64,000 bases of DNA from Immersiella caudata (GCA_030512335.1 JAULSU010000002.1:3720001-3784000), one strand, 5' to 3'. Shown: positions 46,274-58,657, counted from the first letter of the stretch. The notes: generated by a model not told the origin, from the sequence alone. A program made the numbers and translations.

Positions 46274-47130
46274 TGGCGTACGATAAGCGTCCACCTACGT
46301 GTATCCACTACTCCATTAAGTGGAAGGTGACGGTAAACGGTAAGGTTACTGCGAAAGACACTGAATAGAACCTAGTGCTTTCCCCTAATGTATATTAGGA
46401 GGTGTTTTTACGTTTTAAGTTGGATAAACTTCTTAGGAAGAAGCTGCCGTTGAATAAAGTATTTAGAGCTGATAATATAAATATTATCCTCTCTGTCACC
46501 GATTGTTCCGAGCGGGACCTGGTGAAGTGGTTTAACAAGCTGGATATTAACTAGGTCGTTTTAAAGAAACAGCTTAAGTCCTGGGGTTGTCTGTTTTATG
46601 TAGGAAAGAAGCTTAGAATGGATATATTATTTAATTACTTAGAAACCGGCCCCGCGGCTGGTATCTTAACCCGACACGGTGTGAAACACGGTCCGTTAGC
46701 CTCCCAGCACATATTATCTGAGTAGGTTATGTAACTGGACGCTGAAGAGGACGCCTTGGGCTAGCCGTCGGCCTGGCGAGACGTCTATAACCTGATACGA
46801 TGCCTTAGACCGCCTTACCACCTGGGACCGCATTACTGGCGTGACTTTGTAAGCATGGTTAAAAACCCACCACTTAAAGAGTATAATTAGGTATGTAAAG
46901 TAAGGCCACGTGTTACAGACCTATGATGATGTGCTGAGGGATATCTGGGAATAACTGTATATTAAGGAGCATTAGGACTTAGAGCGCCACTAGAAGCGTA
47001 CAGCACCTTCTGTAACTGGCTACCCACCTATTAATATCACTAACGTAATACCAGGGCAGTCCCCGCTAGCGGAGGTCTTATTCTCCGCGGCCTCCACGCT
47101 ACTATTTAAATCTTCCACCAGTCTAGATAT
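46274..47130 (+). pseudogene. Unidentified RIP-damaged ORF
   Basis: The plus frame from ATG 46274 (MAYDKRPPTCIHYSIKWKVT) runs through KLDKLLRKKLPLNKVFRADN, YLETGPAAGILTRHGVKHG, LDAEEDALG and YNLIRCLRPPYHLGPHYWRD, interrupted by about ten TAA/TAG codons. Pro/Cys/His-rich motifs near the middle (PPYHLGPHYW) suggest a conserved fold that once bound metal. I have a faint recollection of similar ORFs in fungal repeats but cannot name the family. Confidence 0.45.
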
Positions 47131-47444
47131 CCCGGGACTTCGAGATATGGCTGTTAAGAGGTATTATAATTGGTAATATAAGTAAGTAGGTGATAAAAGT
47201 CTTAAATTAAAGTATTAAAAGGCTTACAGTCTGAATTTAGACGATAGGCTGGATCTTAAGCAGGTGTATAAAGACCAGGATACCCAGTTTTACGTAGATA
47301 ACAGAGTAAAAAGAGGGATTACCTGGCGATTTGTCCAAGACATTGAGGTTTGGGTGATATATTACAGTAGTATAGAATAGTAAAGTACAGTATGTAAACG
47401 GGGAGTAACGTATATAATGTGATAAAGAGATAATACGAGGTTTT

Positions 47445-47944
47445 TATTACAACCTCTGGCCTGTTGACAGACAGTTGGCAGGGTCGCTAGATAGGTTAGG
47501 TGGGGTAGAGAGGAGTAGTACAGAGGCAAGTCCTTACAGACAGGGGTTCACTAGTCAATAGTGGTTATATATCACTATAAGACAGAGCAACACTTTAAAT
47601 ATTAGTGCAGTAAGATATAATTAAAGTTGGTTTAATTAATAAGCGAATACTTATATAAAGAACAGAAGGTTCCTCACACCATTGTGGGTATGATAATAAC
47701 TATCTATACTAACTGATAAAGATGTAACTTGTACCGGCTCTGTGGTCCCTGCGGCTCTGTACTGCAGAGCCGCCCATCATTAAAAGCCACCTTCTCTCAG
47801 CGGGGTTTGGGCTCTGTTGCCAGAGCCATCTCTTGGCACAGAGCTACAGTGCTAGGCACTGTACATACTGTCCTTCCGTACTGTGGCGCCTGCGGGCCCT
47901 TGCCGGTCCGGCCCAACCACAAGGGTGGCCTGCAGGTCGTCACA
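47445..47944 (-). mobile_element. Solo LTR, copy 2 (500 bp), with target-site duplication GTTTT
   Basis: Same family as copy 1. It is bounded by GTTTT at 47440-47444 and at 47945-47949. On the minus strand the 3' TG...CA end is altered to TA by one transition, fitting RIP. The segment around 47730-47880 differs from the other LTR copies and contains small palindromes, so the U3 region is variable. Confidence 0.9.
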
Positions 47945-47949
47945 GTTTT

Positions 47950-48960
47950 ACTATAAGTGTTTAATACAAAGTCTAGCATACTGAAAATGACTTTTGGTAC
48001 TGCGCTCTTTAGCGCCTGCTATATCCACACACCACTTTAAAAAGGCCTTAAAGCCCTGCTCGGGGGCGTCTTTAAAAGCCTGTTAATTCCGTTTAATAAA
48101 TATCTTTAGCTTAGTAAAGAACTCCTCGGTTAGATTCAGATCCGGAGAGTAAGACAGCAGGTACAGCAGCTTCACCCCAGCCCTACTATAAAGTTCTTTT
48201 ATCCCGTCAGAGCGGTAGAAAGAGGCATTATCTATAACAAACACAGACTTAGGCTCAGGCCATCTACCGTAAAAAGGCAGTAACTGCTTGATAAAGTCCT
48301 TAAACACGGCGCCGTTTATAATCCCCTGGAACACATGTGTTAAAACAATACCGTCCTGTGTATAAGTGGGTAAGATCTGGTGTCTTTGATTACGGTGGAA
48401 CCGAGCCACCTGGATAGGTGTTACCCTAGAGGGTAACCACCCTATCCGCCTGAACCCAGTAAGCCTGTTACAGCCAGACTTATTAATATATACCAGGTGA
48501 TATAAGTAGAAGGCCGATAAGTTGTAAAGATAAAAGTCGCGTAGATCCGGATTCCGCTCTAAGGTGACGCGGCGTGCTGTCTTTTTCGACCTCGTTGGCT
48601 ATAACCTTGGCGGTCTTCTGGTTAAGGAAGTGTTAATTCAGCTGGTAGAATCCGGCTTGGAACGATCCCAGATAGGGTGAAATTTTAGGGTAATTTTCTT
48701 CGGTGTTCCTAATAATAGGATAGATATTAAATCGCTTATTCCTATAGTTAATAATTAACCGAACTAGTTCCTCTTTAAATCGTTAAGTGCGATAAACTCT
48801 TAGGTTTTACACCTGTAGGGACAGAGCTTTACTAGGTTCTTAGAGAAGACGGCCTTAAAGATGTTCTACTTCTATAAGACAAGACTATCACTAACGGCAG
48901 CCCTAATCAGTAGCCTACTACTCTGAAGTGCTTATACTAACGTAGTGACAGGATTTGGCT
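47950..48960 (-). pseudogene. Tc1/mariner-type DDE transposase relic
   Basis: The best-kept part (48409-48083) encodes RFHRNQRHQILPTYTQDGIV, SVFVIDNASFYRSDGI (second catalytic Asp) and YLLSYSPDLNLTEEFFTKLK, with the final acidic residue of the DD(E/D) triad in the SPDLNxxEEFF motif. Upstream, YINKSGCN stands where DESGCD is usual, so the first catalytic Asp has become Asn. Further upstream (to about 48,960) a damaged helix-turn-helix region is likely. Stops are frequent. The copy is dead. Confidence 0.75.
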
Positions 48961-49239
48961 GGGTAATAGAAGATGAACGGCCCTCTTTAATACCTTGTTA
49001 ACACTACTTCGGCTACTAGCTATCTACTAGCTGGCGTTTCCTTATACCATTTGGCCGAGCTCCTTTATACACACTTAGAGTTTATTAAGTTTATTTTAAG
49101 ACCCCGAGTACGACAGGGTAAGCGATGTGCTCTGCCAGATACTCTAAAGCGCTGGTAAAGCTATAAGCGCTACCAGAGGTACCTGGAAATAGCGGGGTTA
49201 ACGGACCAGATTACCCATATATCTAAAACAGAGTAACCT
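48961..49239. other. AT-rich spacer before NLR relic B
   Basis: Short stop-rich sequence with no recognised feature. Confidence 0.4.
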
Positions 49240-50984
49240 TATAACTAAAACACTACACCGTGCCGCTAAAGACGGTAGATACCTACACCGAACGGGCCAA
49301 GCTGTTAGCGTAACTTAAACAGAAGTTAGGGATACTATATAAGAGAGTAAGTATTTTACACGCCGTTACCCTTCACGGATTAGGTGGCGTGGGTAAATCC
49401 CAGCTGGCGCTGGACTACACTAAGAAGTATAAAAACTGATATAACCCCGTCCTTTAGATCGACGTAACAGATGGAGAGGCAGTACAGTCTAGTTTTAGAC
49501 GATATACTGCTAAGCTAGGACTCTCAGAGGAAGGTATTAAGAAGCAAGAGACTGTTCTTACAGACGGTATCGTGTAAGTAGTGCTTTAATAGCTTTACGA
49601 CAGAATAAAGGCGGATGATAAATGGTTAGTAATTATCGATAATACTGATAATATTAGCTAGGGACTTTAGAAGATCATGCCGAAAGGGAGCCGAGGAAGC
49701 GTAATTATCACCAGCTAAGACGATAGAAGTGTAAGGCTTATTCTTAAGGGCTGTAAGTCGGTGTGTATTAGCGTTATATCAGCGGTAAAAGGAAGTTCGC
49801 TTTTTCTCCAGCACCTATAGCTCGATATAAAGTCGGCCTCGGAGGAAATCTTACAGAACTGCGATAAGGTGGCGAAACGGTTAGGATATCTGGTGCTGGC
49901 TATTGATCTTGCGGGCGCCTACATTAGTAGTGACTACGTGTTAAAACAGGCCCTAGCGTAGTATCTTGATGATTACGACAGACACCGGGACGAGCTTCTG
50001 CAGATGGACGATTTCTAAGGGCTGCTCCCTATATAGAAAACTGTGTGGACGGGGTGGGATACCACGTTAGATAAGATCACTTGAAAGTATTCGCGTCTAC
50101 GGCCCGAGCTGTTACTAACCTTCCTGGCGCAGTTTAAGGGTAGTATTATGTAAGATAAGATGTTCCGTCTGGCGAGTCTTAATATAGCAGCGGTTAATAA
50201 TGTATTAGGTGATAAAGTTAGCGAAGCCGGCGAAGGTATGCTGGTAGACCTCTGGTAATTCCTGCCAGTTAGTAAAGGTGAGTGGGATAGTTTCCGGTAC
50301 CGGTAGAGCCGCGATGTGCTGGTCTGATACAGCCTGGTGCAGCGAGTGGAGGGAGATTGGCCAGGGGTGATAATGTATAGTCTCGTGCAGTGGCGGGTAA
50401 TGTAGAATGAAACAGATGGACGGTGTGGATGGTGGTATATGAGATTTATTATGGCGGCGTGTTGTTAGATGAGTGGAGGGTTAGAGCAGCCCGAGTTCCG
50501 TCGATATCTGATGGTGTATTTTCCAGATACCGGGGAGAAGGATAGCGAAGGTGAGGAAGTGAGAGATTTTAATGGCTTTATGGGAACTGTGCTTAGTTGG
50601 GTATATTATGATAAAGGCTGATGGGAGGAGGCTGAGAAGCTGTTAGTGGAGGTGATAAAGATAAGCAAGACTAAGCTTGGGGCTGACCATCTGGACACGC
50701 TGATAAGTATGGCTAACCTGGTGTTGACGTTTTTGTCAGAAACACTGCACCTTGGAATGGGTGGAAACGATGGGTAGCAATTCGCTTGATTGTGTTGCTT
50801 GTGGAGGTTCTGGCTTTCAGCCAGAACCTCCTTCTTTATAGACAAAACCGTAGGATTCTGCTTCGTCAACACCATGGCTGAGGCTGACTGGTGTTCAGGC
50901 AGTGCCAGGCATCCAGTCAGCTTCGCTGACAGGAAGCCCAGGGCCCCTGAACCCCCTTTCTTTCTGACAGTTTTAGAACCAAGG
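49240..50984 (+). pseudogene. Ruined NLR-like gene B: NTPase - TPR, truncated by a retrotransposon
   Basis: The plus strand encodes VDTYTERAKLLA, then HAVTLHGLGGVGKSQLALDY (an intact P-loop, about 49,350-49,430), KWLVIIDNTDNIS (Walker B-like, 49,620), GSRGSVIIT, CDKVAKRLGYLVLAIDLAGAYI and the start of a TPR unit (EEAEKLLVEVIKISKTKLGADHLDTL). TAA/TAG codons occur every 20-60 codons. The TPR sequence closely resembles the gene A array on the opposite strand. At 50,734 a MITE-like element enters the first TPR helix; 15 bp of TPR follow it before the LTR of element A begins at 50,985. No further TPRs are visible, and they would lie beyond element A. Confidence 0.78.
50734..50969 (+). mobile_element. 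MITE-like element (236 bp) with 9-bp TIRs and GTTTT duplication
   Basis: Ends are TGTCAGAAA...TTTCTGACA. It is flanked by exact GTTTT repeats at 50729-50733 and 50970-50974. A perfect 13-bp stem with a 3-nt loop lies at 50803-50831 (GGAGGTTCTGGCT arms). Base composition is much less AT-biased than the surrounding NLR pseudogene. There is no coding capacity. Confidence 0.88.
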
Positions 50985-51474
50985 TGTGACAACCCGCGGG
51001 CCACCCTTGTGGCTGGAACGGACTGATGTGTCCCCGCAGGCGCCACAGTATAAGGCACCGTGTAGCAACTACTTAACACTGTGTGATCTGTACCAAGGAA
51101 TCCACTCTGTCACAGAGTAAGCACAGACTTATAAAGCACTTGCTCTGTGATCTGTAAACACTAAGGGACAGAGCAACAGATCAGGGTATAAGTTACATTC
51201 CCCCTAGTTAGTATAAATAGCTATTATCGTACCTATAATAATATAAGGAACCTTCTGTTCCTTATATAAGTATTTACTTATTAATTAAACTAACTTTAAT
51301 TATATCCTACTGTATTAACACTTAAAGTGTTACTCTGTCTTATAGTGACATATGATTACTATTAACTAATAAACCCTTATCTGTAAGGACTTACCTCTAT
51401 ATTACTCCTCTTTACCCACCCCTTTTATCTAGCAACCTTGCTGACCGTCTATTGACAGGTTAAAGGTTGTAACA
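50985..51474 (+). mobile_element. 5' LTR of Gypsy element A (490 bp)
   Basis: Reads TGTGACAACC...GGTTGTAACA on the plus strand, with the same TG...CA ends as the solo LTRs. It starts immediately after the NLR B sequence AACCAAGG and runs into internal sequence without a repeated CAAGG, so it belongs to a larger element and is not solo. Confidence 0.88.
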
Positions 51475-51499
51475 TAATACTTACATCTACCCTTTAAAG

Positions 51500-52545
51500 A
51501 CTAATATTATAAAGCTTACAGACACTATATCCGCTGTTAGATCCTTATCACAAAACCCCTTTAAGGGTAATAATAACGATAGGATTAACGACATATCCTT
51601 TCCCTCTCCTCTTTAACCTATTAGTCTGGAAACCTCAGATAACGACGAACTCACTAAAGAAGAACTCTAAGCCTTAATAAATAAGTTCGTCAGCTCTTTA
51701 ACGAGGTTTAATACCACTGATTTAGCGGTTACTGTACAAACGATTAAAACCGGTAATTTTAAGCCCTTTATAGGGAAGGTATTAGAACTTTTACCGTGGT
51801 TTACCTATCTGTAACTCAACTTCCACTTACAGAATACCACCTGGATCAAGATTAAGATTATATACACAGCTTCTTAGATAGAAAGAGACCCCAGCCTGTG
51901 GTTTAACAAAATCCTTAACAATTACTTCTTGTCCGTCCCCGATAAAAGGCGACCTATTACTGCTAGAATCTTCAACACAGATAAAGGATAGGTTAATTTT
52001 AAACACGAGATCACCAGGATGTACGGAGAGCGTAATAAGTAAAAGTAAGCCGAAAACCGCTTAGAACGACTAGGCCAGACTAACTTAGCTGCAGCCTATC
52101 TTTCCGCCTTTAATCAAGACCGTTACCGAGTTAACTAGGATAAGTCTGCTTTTAAACACCGTTTCTATAAAGGCCTTAAACCCTAAGTTAAAGACAAGCT
52201 ATATAAGTTAAATCGCTACGCACTCGATTTCGATAACTACACTAATAAAGCCATTAAGATCGACACTTACCTGTATAAACGAAAGATGGAAGATTAAGGG
52301 CGCTATTAAACGCTTAAACCACAGCCAAAGGCCAACGAAGGGAAGAAGTACTGACACCAGAGTACCACCTATAGCACCCACCCTGGACCTATAGACATTA
52401 GTATAGTGGAGAAGGTATAAGTGGGAGCAGGAAAGATAAAGGAGAAGCACCCTAAGGCGGATATATAATACTTTAATTATAATAAACTTAGCCACTACAC
52501 ATGTGATTACCGTTAAGGAAAGAAGAAAGTTAGGTTTAACCCCCT
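51500..52545 (+). pseudogene. gag of element A
   Basis: The frame reads KPFIGKVLELLPWFTYL, AAAYLSAFNQDRYRV, and YKGLKP followed by LYKLNRYALDFDNYTNKAI, all typical of Gypsy capsid domains, with stops between. The CX2CX4HX4C knuckle at 52469-52512 has all three Cys codons changed to Tyr (TGY to TAY) while His and the linker residues remain. Confidence 0.8.
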
Positions 52546-52549
52546 GTTA

Positions 52550-53225
52550 AAAGGTGTTGCTTTGTAGCACTCTACAGGCCTGTATTACAGCGCCTGAGAG
52601 CCTGTGGGAGCCTGTAGTACAGTGCTCCGGTCAGGGGAAGAAATGCGAGTACAGTGCTCCGGAGGAGCGCTGTGAGGTACGACAGCAGAGCTTACTAAGG
52701 TGCTGAAGGAAGCAAACAAAGGCCTGTACTACAGAGCCTAAAAGACAAGTTACAGCGGACTATGCGCTGTAAAACAGAAGGTTTCAGTGAACTCTGCACT
52801 GTAATGACAACTGTATTGCTTATAAATTGCTTACTTCAGTGAGTAGTACTCAACTGAAGGAAGTAGATTGCTTGCTTGAAGGAAAGCTAATTACAAGAGA
52901 GGAGATGGCTAGTTATAGGCTGTGGGAGCTCTGGAATGGAAATTCCAGAGCTTTCTACTACTAATACAATAATAGAATAGTATGGTGGAGGCTCTCCACA
53001 GGCCTTATAATCACTGATGTGGCCTCAGAAGGTTGTGGAAGCCTGTGGGCTTCCAGAGCCTTCTGTGGCCCCCTGAAGGCCCTGAGGCCTTCTGGATTCC
53101 AGAAGGTTCGAAGCCACATTGTGGCTAGTGGGTGGTGGCTGCAGGTGCAGGGTACCCGGCGCCTTCCTCACTGGCAGGCCCTGTAAATACAGGGCCTCTT
53201 TAGTGCTCTCAGAGGCTAGAATTTA
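52550..53225. mobile_element. Nested TIR-like insertion within element A gag
   Basis: A GC-richer block interrupts gag between KVRFNPLLK (about 52,525) and RKDHSF-like sequence (53,235). Its ends are imperfect inverted repeats: TAGCACTCTACAGGCCTGTA on the left resembles the complement of the right end near 53,180-53,210. Internal palindromes and repeats (CTGTAGTACAGTGCTCCGG, CCTGTGGGAGCCTG) are numerous. No long ORF is present. The exact borders are uncertain. Confidence 0.55.
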
Positions 53226-55699
53226 ACAAAAGGAAAGACCATTCGTTTTAATAATAAAAAGGAAGTTATTATACAAATGGTAAACTTGGACCCGAACGGT
53301 AATTATGATAATATAAGCGAAATCTTATGTAATAAATCTAAAAAGCGCTTACCACTTAAAGGACGTAACGCCAGCCTAGTATAAGGACTTATTAAGGAAC
53401 TAGACCAGTTCTAAGGAAGTAACGATAGAAGTTACAGGATAGTGGAAAAAAGACTAAATAAGGCCCCCCCTAAGGTGCAGGTTGTTAAAGACCGACTCTG
53501 GGAAGGAACACCTGTATAGAGTGAGAACTTTAAGGTGTAAGTTAACGAAGACCAACTTAGAGAATAAATCTCGGCTCTAGTAGGTCTACTACATAATAAC
53601 CTTTTCCCCCTATAGGTGGCTAGGGTAAGAGGAAGGTACGTGGAAGGAATATTCCTCGGAAGGCTTTTAATACGTTTACACTATCTCTGGGAACAGTTTA
53701 TTTATAAGGCTAAGGATCAGGTGTTACAGGCGCAATAGGTGATCCTCCCACTGGAGATAGATAAAGAAATCACCCCGGAATTTCCATAGTAATAATACAG
53801 ATAGGTTTAACCTCCTAGTTACGGACCGTTTAACAATATCGTATAACATTATCTAGGGAGTGACACTTATAAAGGAAATCTATATAAACTGCATTAAAAA
53901 GCCTGTAAGGAGGTCAGGTTTGTGGAAGAATTTATCAGTGACTAAGAAGGCTCCTACTATATAACGGACCTGAAGAAAGCCTTCCTTTACGTAATAAGAA
54001 AATTCATTAACACCTAAAAACACGACTTACGCAAAGAATAAATTCCGCTTGACAGATCCCCCACTATCCACAAACCCGAACAGTGGCAAAAGATTGTGGA
54101 AGAATTATAAAGTGCACCAATCCAGGCCATACCTGTGATCAATAAATACCACTTAGCAAAACCAGCCCCCATAACTTCCCCCACACACCATAAGATCCTG
54201 TAAATTAATTATATATATAATACCTACACCTTAAACCATCACCTGGGATTAAAGACCTACTTTGGCCACTTCTTTACTCCACTGATAGACGCCACGGTAC
54301 CTTAGGTGTGTTATTACATCGACCTGGAACACTACCGTGTGGAAATTAAGGAAAAAGGGCCTAACACCTTTATTGTAATTACTAACCTCACCTTAACGCG
54401 CTGTTAGGCAGACCCCGTTTGGGAATATAACGTTAATACTTACAAGGGAGAAGGCTACACCCTTTATATATTACAGAAAGCGAGGTATTAGCACGATTAC
54501 GATAAGTATAAGTATTAGTATAGGAGAGAACCCCGATATTAACACTATTTTAACATTAAGTTCCTTTATATATACGATATCGTACCCTTTAAGGTTAACT
54601 AAAACCTTCCCCGTGATACAGCAGGCATCACCTTAAATAAGCGAGCACTCTACGATACTTACCTAAGGATCTGTTTAGGAAATAAGTCCAGGCCCTTTTA
54701 ACAGGCTGAAAACCAGTAATTCACTGGCTAGTAAAAGCTACGAGATAAAGGAGAGGTACTTGTCAGTTAGGCCAGAAAAGACCTTTTAACGATAAGATTA
54801 TTATAATAACCCACTTTAAGGAAGAAAGGAACTATTAATCTGTTTATATAGATGTAACAGATGGATTTAAGAAACCATTCCATATATAAGTAATAATTAA
54901 TAACAGCAGCACTGCCAACATTATTAACCCTAAGATGGTCAATAAGAAACAACTCCCTTACCAAAAACGAGCGTAAGAAACGATAATCCGCTCTAGAGAA
55001 GGAGAACTTTACGCTTATAATAACAGGAAGCTCACTCACAAAGCACTACTTTTAATCACAGTGGACAGCAATAAATAATAAGTGACTTTTAACATCTTAT
55101 TAGTCTTTAACTACGATATAATCCTAGGTAAGCCATAGCTGAAGAAGTATAACCCTGTGATCGACTGGAACACTGGCCAGCTAAGTTTTAGCCGACGGGA
55201 AAAACCTAAAGATCTAGGCTCTAGTAACCAGATTACACCGACCAGTATACCATAAAGGTATACCAAATAATATAATATAGGTGATAAACCAGATAACGTA
55301 CCCGCTAAGGACGATCTAAAGAACGCTAAGGTTGATAAACTATCCCTGTTATAAATACGGTTTTATAAGACGGATAATCCGCACGACTTAGGTTATAAAT
55401 CTGGTGATAACTAAAAGGTGTAGTTACGTTAATAACTACTAAGGAAGACGGTAGGACGATAAAATACCCAGCTGTAATAACAGGCTTTAAATAACCTGTC
55501 TAAGGTTTTAAAAGAATACTAGAAGTATTTAGTGTTTAGAGAAAAGCTATTACACTTACCAGACTACGGACCTTTTAACCATAAAATTAAACTGAAGCTA
55601 GGGGCTTAGTTAAAATCTTTCCTAATATACCACCTTAACCCCTGGCAGGCTAAGGCCCTTTAAAAGTATATTAAAGAAAACCTTACCTTAGGATTTATT

Positions 55700-56190
55700 T
55701 AGAAATCCTAATTACCGGCGGGTTACCTAATATTATTTATATTAAGGAAGGACGGTAAATTATATATAGTAGTTGATTACCGTTTATTAAACGAAGTTAT
55801 TATTAAGAATTGATACCTACTGCCCCTAATTAACGAGTTTAGAGAGAGGATTACCGGGGTAGATCAGTTCTCCTCGTTCGATTCTTTAAACGCGTTTAAT
55901 TATAAACGGATCGCCGTAGGAGACGAGTGGAAGACTGTATTTTAAACACGCCTAAGTTATTATAAATATCAGGTGATACCTTTTAAGTTTACTAACACCC
56001 TAGCGACGTATTAAAGCATAATCGACCACGTTCTCCACCCCTTTATCGATAAGTTTATATTTATTTACCTTAACGATATCCTTATTTACTTAAAAGGAGA
56101 TAAGGAATATTATAAGTATATTTATCTTGTCCTTTCCACCCTGGAAAAGGTTAACTTAACGGTAAACCCTAATAAAAGCTAATTCCACGT
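55700..56190 (+). pseudogene. Reverse transcriptase domain of element A
   Basis: Recognisable segments are GYLILFILRKDGKLYIVVDY, LLNEVIIKN, DQFSSFDSLNAFNYKRIAVG, FTNTLATY and YLNDILIYLKG (56,066 onward). The first Asp of the catalytic YxDD box is Asn (GAC to AAC). An RNase H domain continues downstream (HPVAFLLKRIYRPALKYPIH DKELIAI). Confidence 0.85.
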
Positions 56191-57299
56191 TTAGAAACTT
56201 AATTTCCTAAGGTTTAAAATCTCACCCGGAAGAATAAAAATACAGAAGTTAAAGGTTAAGGTAGTTATAAACTGGCTAACACTTACTTCACAAACAGGAG
56301 TTTAAGCCTTTATTAGCTTTATAAACTTCTATCGACGGTTTATACGACACTTCGCCAAGATTACTAAACCGCTCTATAAACTTACAGGTGAAGAAAAGCT
56401 ATTTATATAGATTAAATAATATTAGAAGGCGTTTAATAAATTAAAACGCGCCTTTACTACTACACTAGTGCTAACACTTCCTGACTTTTTAAAACCCTTC
56501 CAAGTTAAGACCAACACCTCTAATTATACTTATAAAGGAGTGTTAAGTTAAATAGGTGACGACAGACTCTAACACCCCGTGGCCTTCCTATTAAAAAGGA
56601 TTTATAGGCCAGCATTAAAATACCCTATCCACGATAAGGAATTGATAGCCATCATCTGGTGTTTCATAGAATAGGCTCCTTACCTCAGTGGCACAGAGGA
56701 ACCAGTTAAGGTCCTGTCCAACCATAATAACTTACGCTATTTCCTAACGAAGAAACTTAATCCCCGGCAAATAAAATAAGCTAAGTTAATAACACTATTC
56801 TATTTTAAGATCCATTACGTTAAGGGAACGGAAAACGGAAGAGCTAACGCCCTTAACCGTCGCTATAACCACTAAAAGAACGCTAAAGACCTTAAACCAG
56901 TTATAATATTTGTTCTAATAGCCGATAAAACCCTAGAACATACGCTGTAAATCTTAGACAACTAGATGCTAGAAGAGGTACAGATTTTTATAAACTAATA
57001 CCCGGATTAGGAAGTTAACGATAGTATTTAACTTTTTACTAACTCCTACTAGGAATACCATATTAAATAGTAATAAGATAACTACCAGGTAAAGAGGTAA
57101 GACTTCCCCGGATACTGTAACACCTCTTACCAAGTTAAAGGACCTTACCCAGACTGTAAAAAAGCTAATAAACTGTTGAAAGAAATAGAAGGAGGACCCT
57201 AATCGAGTGATCTCCTCTTTTACAAAGGAAAACCCTACATTTACACACCTTTGAAACGGAAGAAGTATATATAATAAGTATATAAAGCGAGAGTTAAAG

Positions 57300-58570
57300 G
57301 ACATATAGGAAAAGCGAAAACACTTACATAAGTGTAATAAAGATACACCTTTCCAGGAATAAAAAAGCTGGTGGAAAAGGTTATTAATAACTGTAATGTC
57401 CGTAACCGAACAAAAACACACAGATATAAGCTTTACAGGTTTCTTAAACCACTTTTAACCCCCTGTGTATTATAAAGTTCTATTTTAATAGACTTTATCA
57501 CTAGGATCCCCGACTCTAAGGATCTAGCAATAAACGTCAGCTACGACTCTATCTGGGTAATCGTCGACAGACTGATAAAATAGGTATATTTCTTGCCATG
57601 TTTAACACAAACGACAGCCAAATAACTTACTTACCTTTTTAAGCAGTATATCATCTTTTAACACCTTTAACCTAATGATATCATTTTTAATTAAAATAAG
57701 CTGTTTGTCTTTAAGTTCTGGTAAGGATTAATATAATAAATGGGTGTAAAAAGCAAGCTGTTAACAGCCTTTTACCCCTAGATTAATAAATAAACAGAGC
57801 GTTTAAATCAGACCCTTAAAACATACCTCTAAGCGTTTATTAACTTCAAATAAAATAACTGGCTTAAACTACTGCTAACAGCGCAAATAACCTACAACAC
57901 CACCACTGTTAAGTTAACTAAGATCTCCCTATTTTTCACACTTTTCAGCCGGGAACCCAAACTCCGTAAAAAACCCCCTATAAACACACCCTAAGCCACC
58001 GTTTAAGCTAACCGGCTTTAGGAGCTGTATAACCACTTAAAGGCTAAACTTGAGTTTACCTGTAAACAAATAAAGGGATATTATAATAATAAAAGAGCTG
58101 AGGGATTAACTCTCTAAGAGGGAGACCTAGTTTACCTTTTTTCGCGAAATTTACACACCTAACGGCCGAGTTATAAACTTGACTTTAAGAAACTTAAACC
58201 ATTTTTCGTTAAAAAGAAGATCGCTACCTTTAATTACAAACTTGACCTACCTACTTTTATAAAGGTACAGATTAAGGTTTTTCACATTTCCCTCCTTAAG
58301 CTAGCACTAAAGAACGTCCCGCTTAAAAAGAAGATTAAAGTATATACTGATGAAAAAGACTTTGATATTGAAGAAATTTTAGATTTGTAATATTGTAAAG
58401 GTAAACTTTATTATCTTATCAGATAGTTAGATTACAGCCCTAAGTTAAACTTTTAGGAGCTAGTCGATAATCTCTCCTGCCCTAAACTAATTGAGAAATT
58501 CTACTATAAAAATCCAGATCAACTACAACTAGTAAAAAGATACCACCCCTAGAGGACCACGGTATAAAGG
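57300..58570 (+). pseudogene. Integrase and chromodomain of element A
   Basis: Integrase: KKLVEKVINNCNVRNRTKTH (zinc-binding part, one Cys lost), LIDFITRIPDSKDLAINVSY (first catalytic Asp), SKLLTAFYP and WLKLLLTAQITYNTTTV. A basic linker and then the chromodomain follow (YCKGKLYYLIR, LDYSPKLNF, ELVDNLSCPKLIEKFYYKNP), a module that binds methylated histone H3 and directs chromoviruses to heterochromatin. Several stop codons are present. Confidence 0.82.
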
Positions 58571-58657
58571 GCACTATAATAATACTGTTAGCTATGTAAA
58601 AAAAACCGCTTAACTTACGGTTTCACCTAGCAGGAGAAACAGTAAGTTAAAGGTAAT

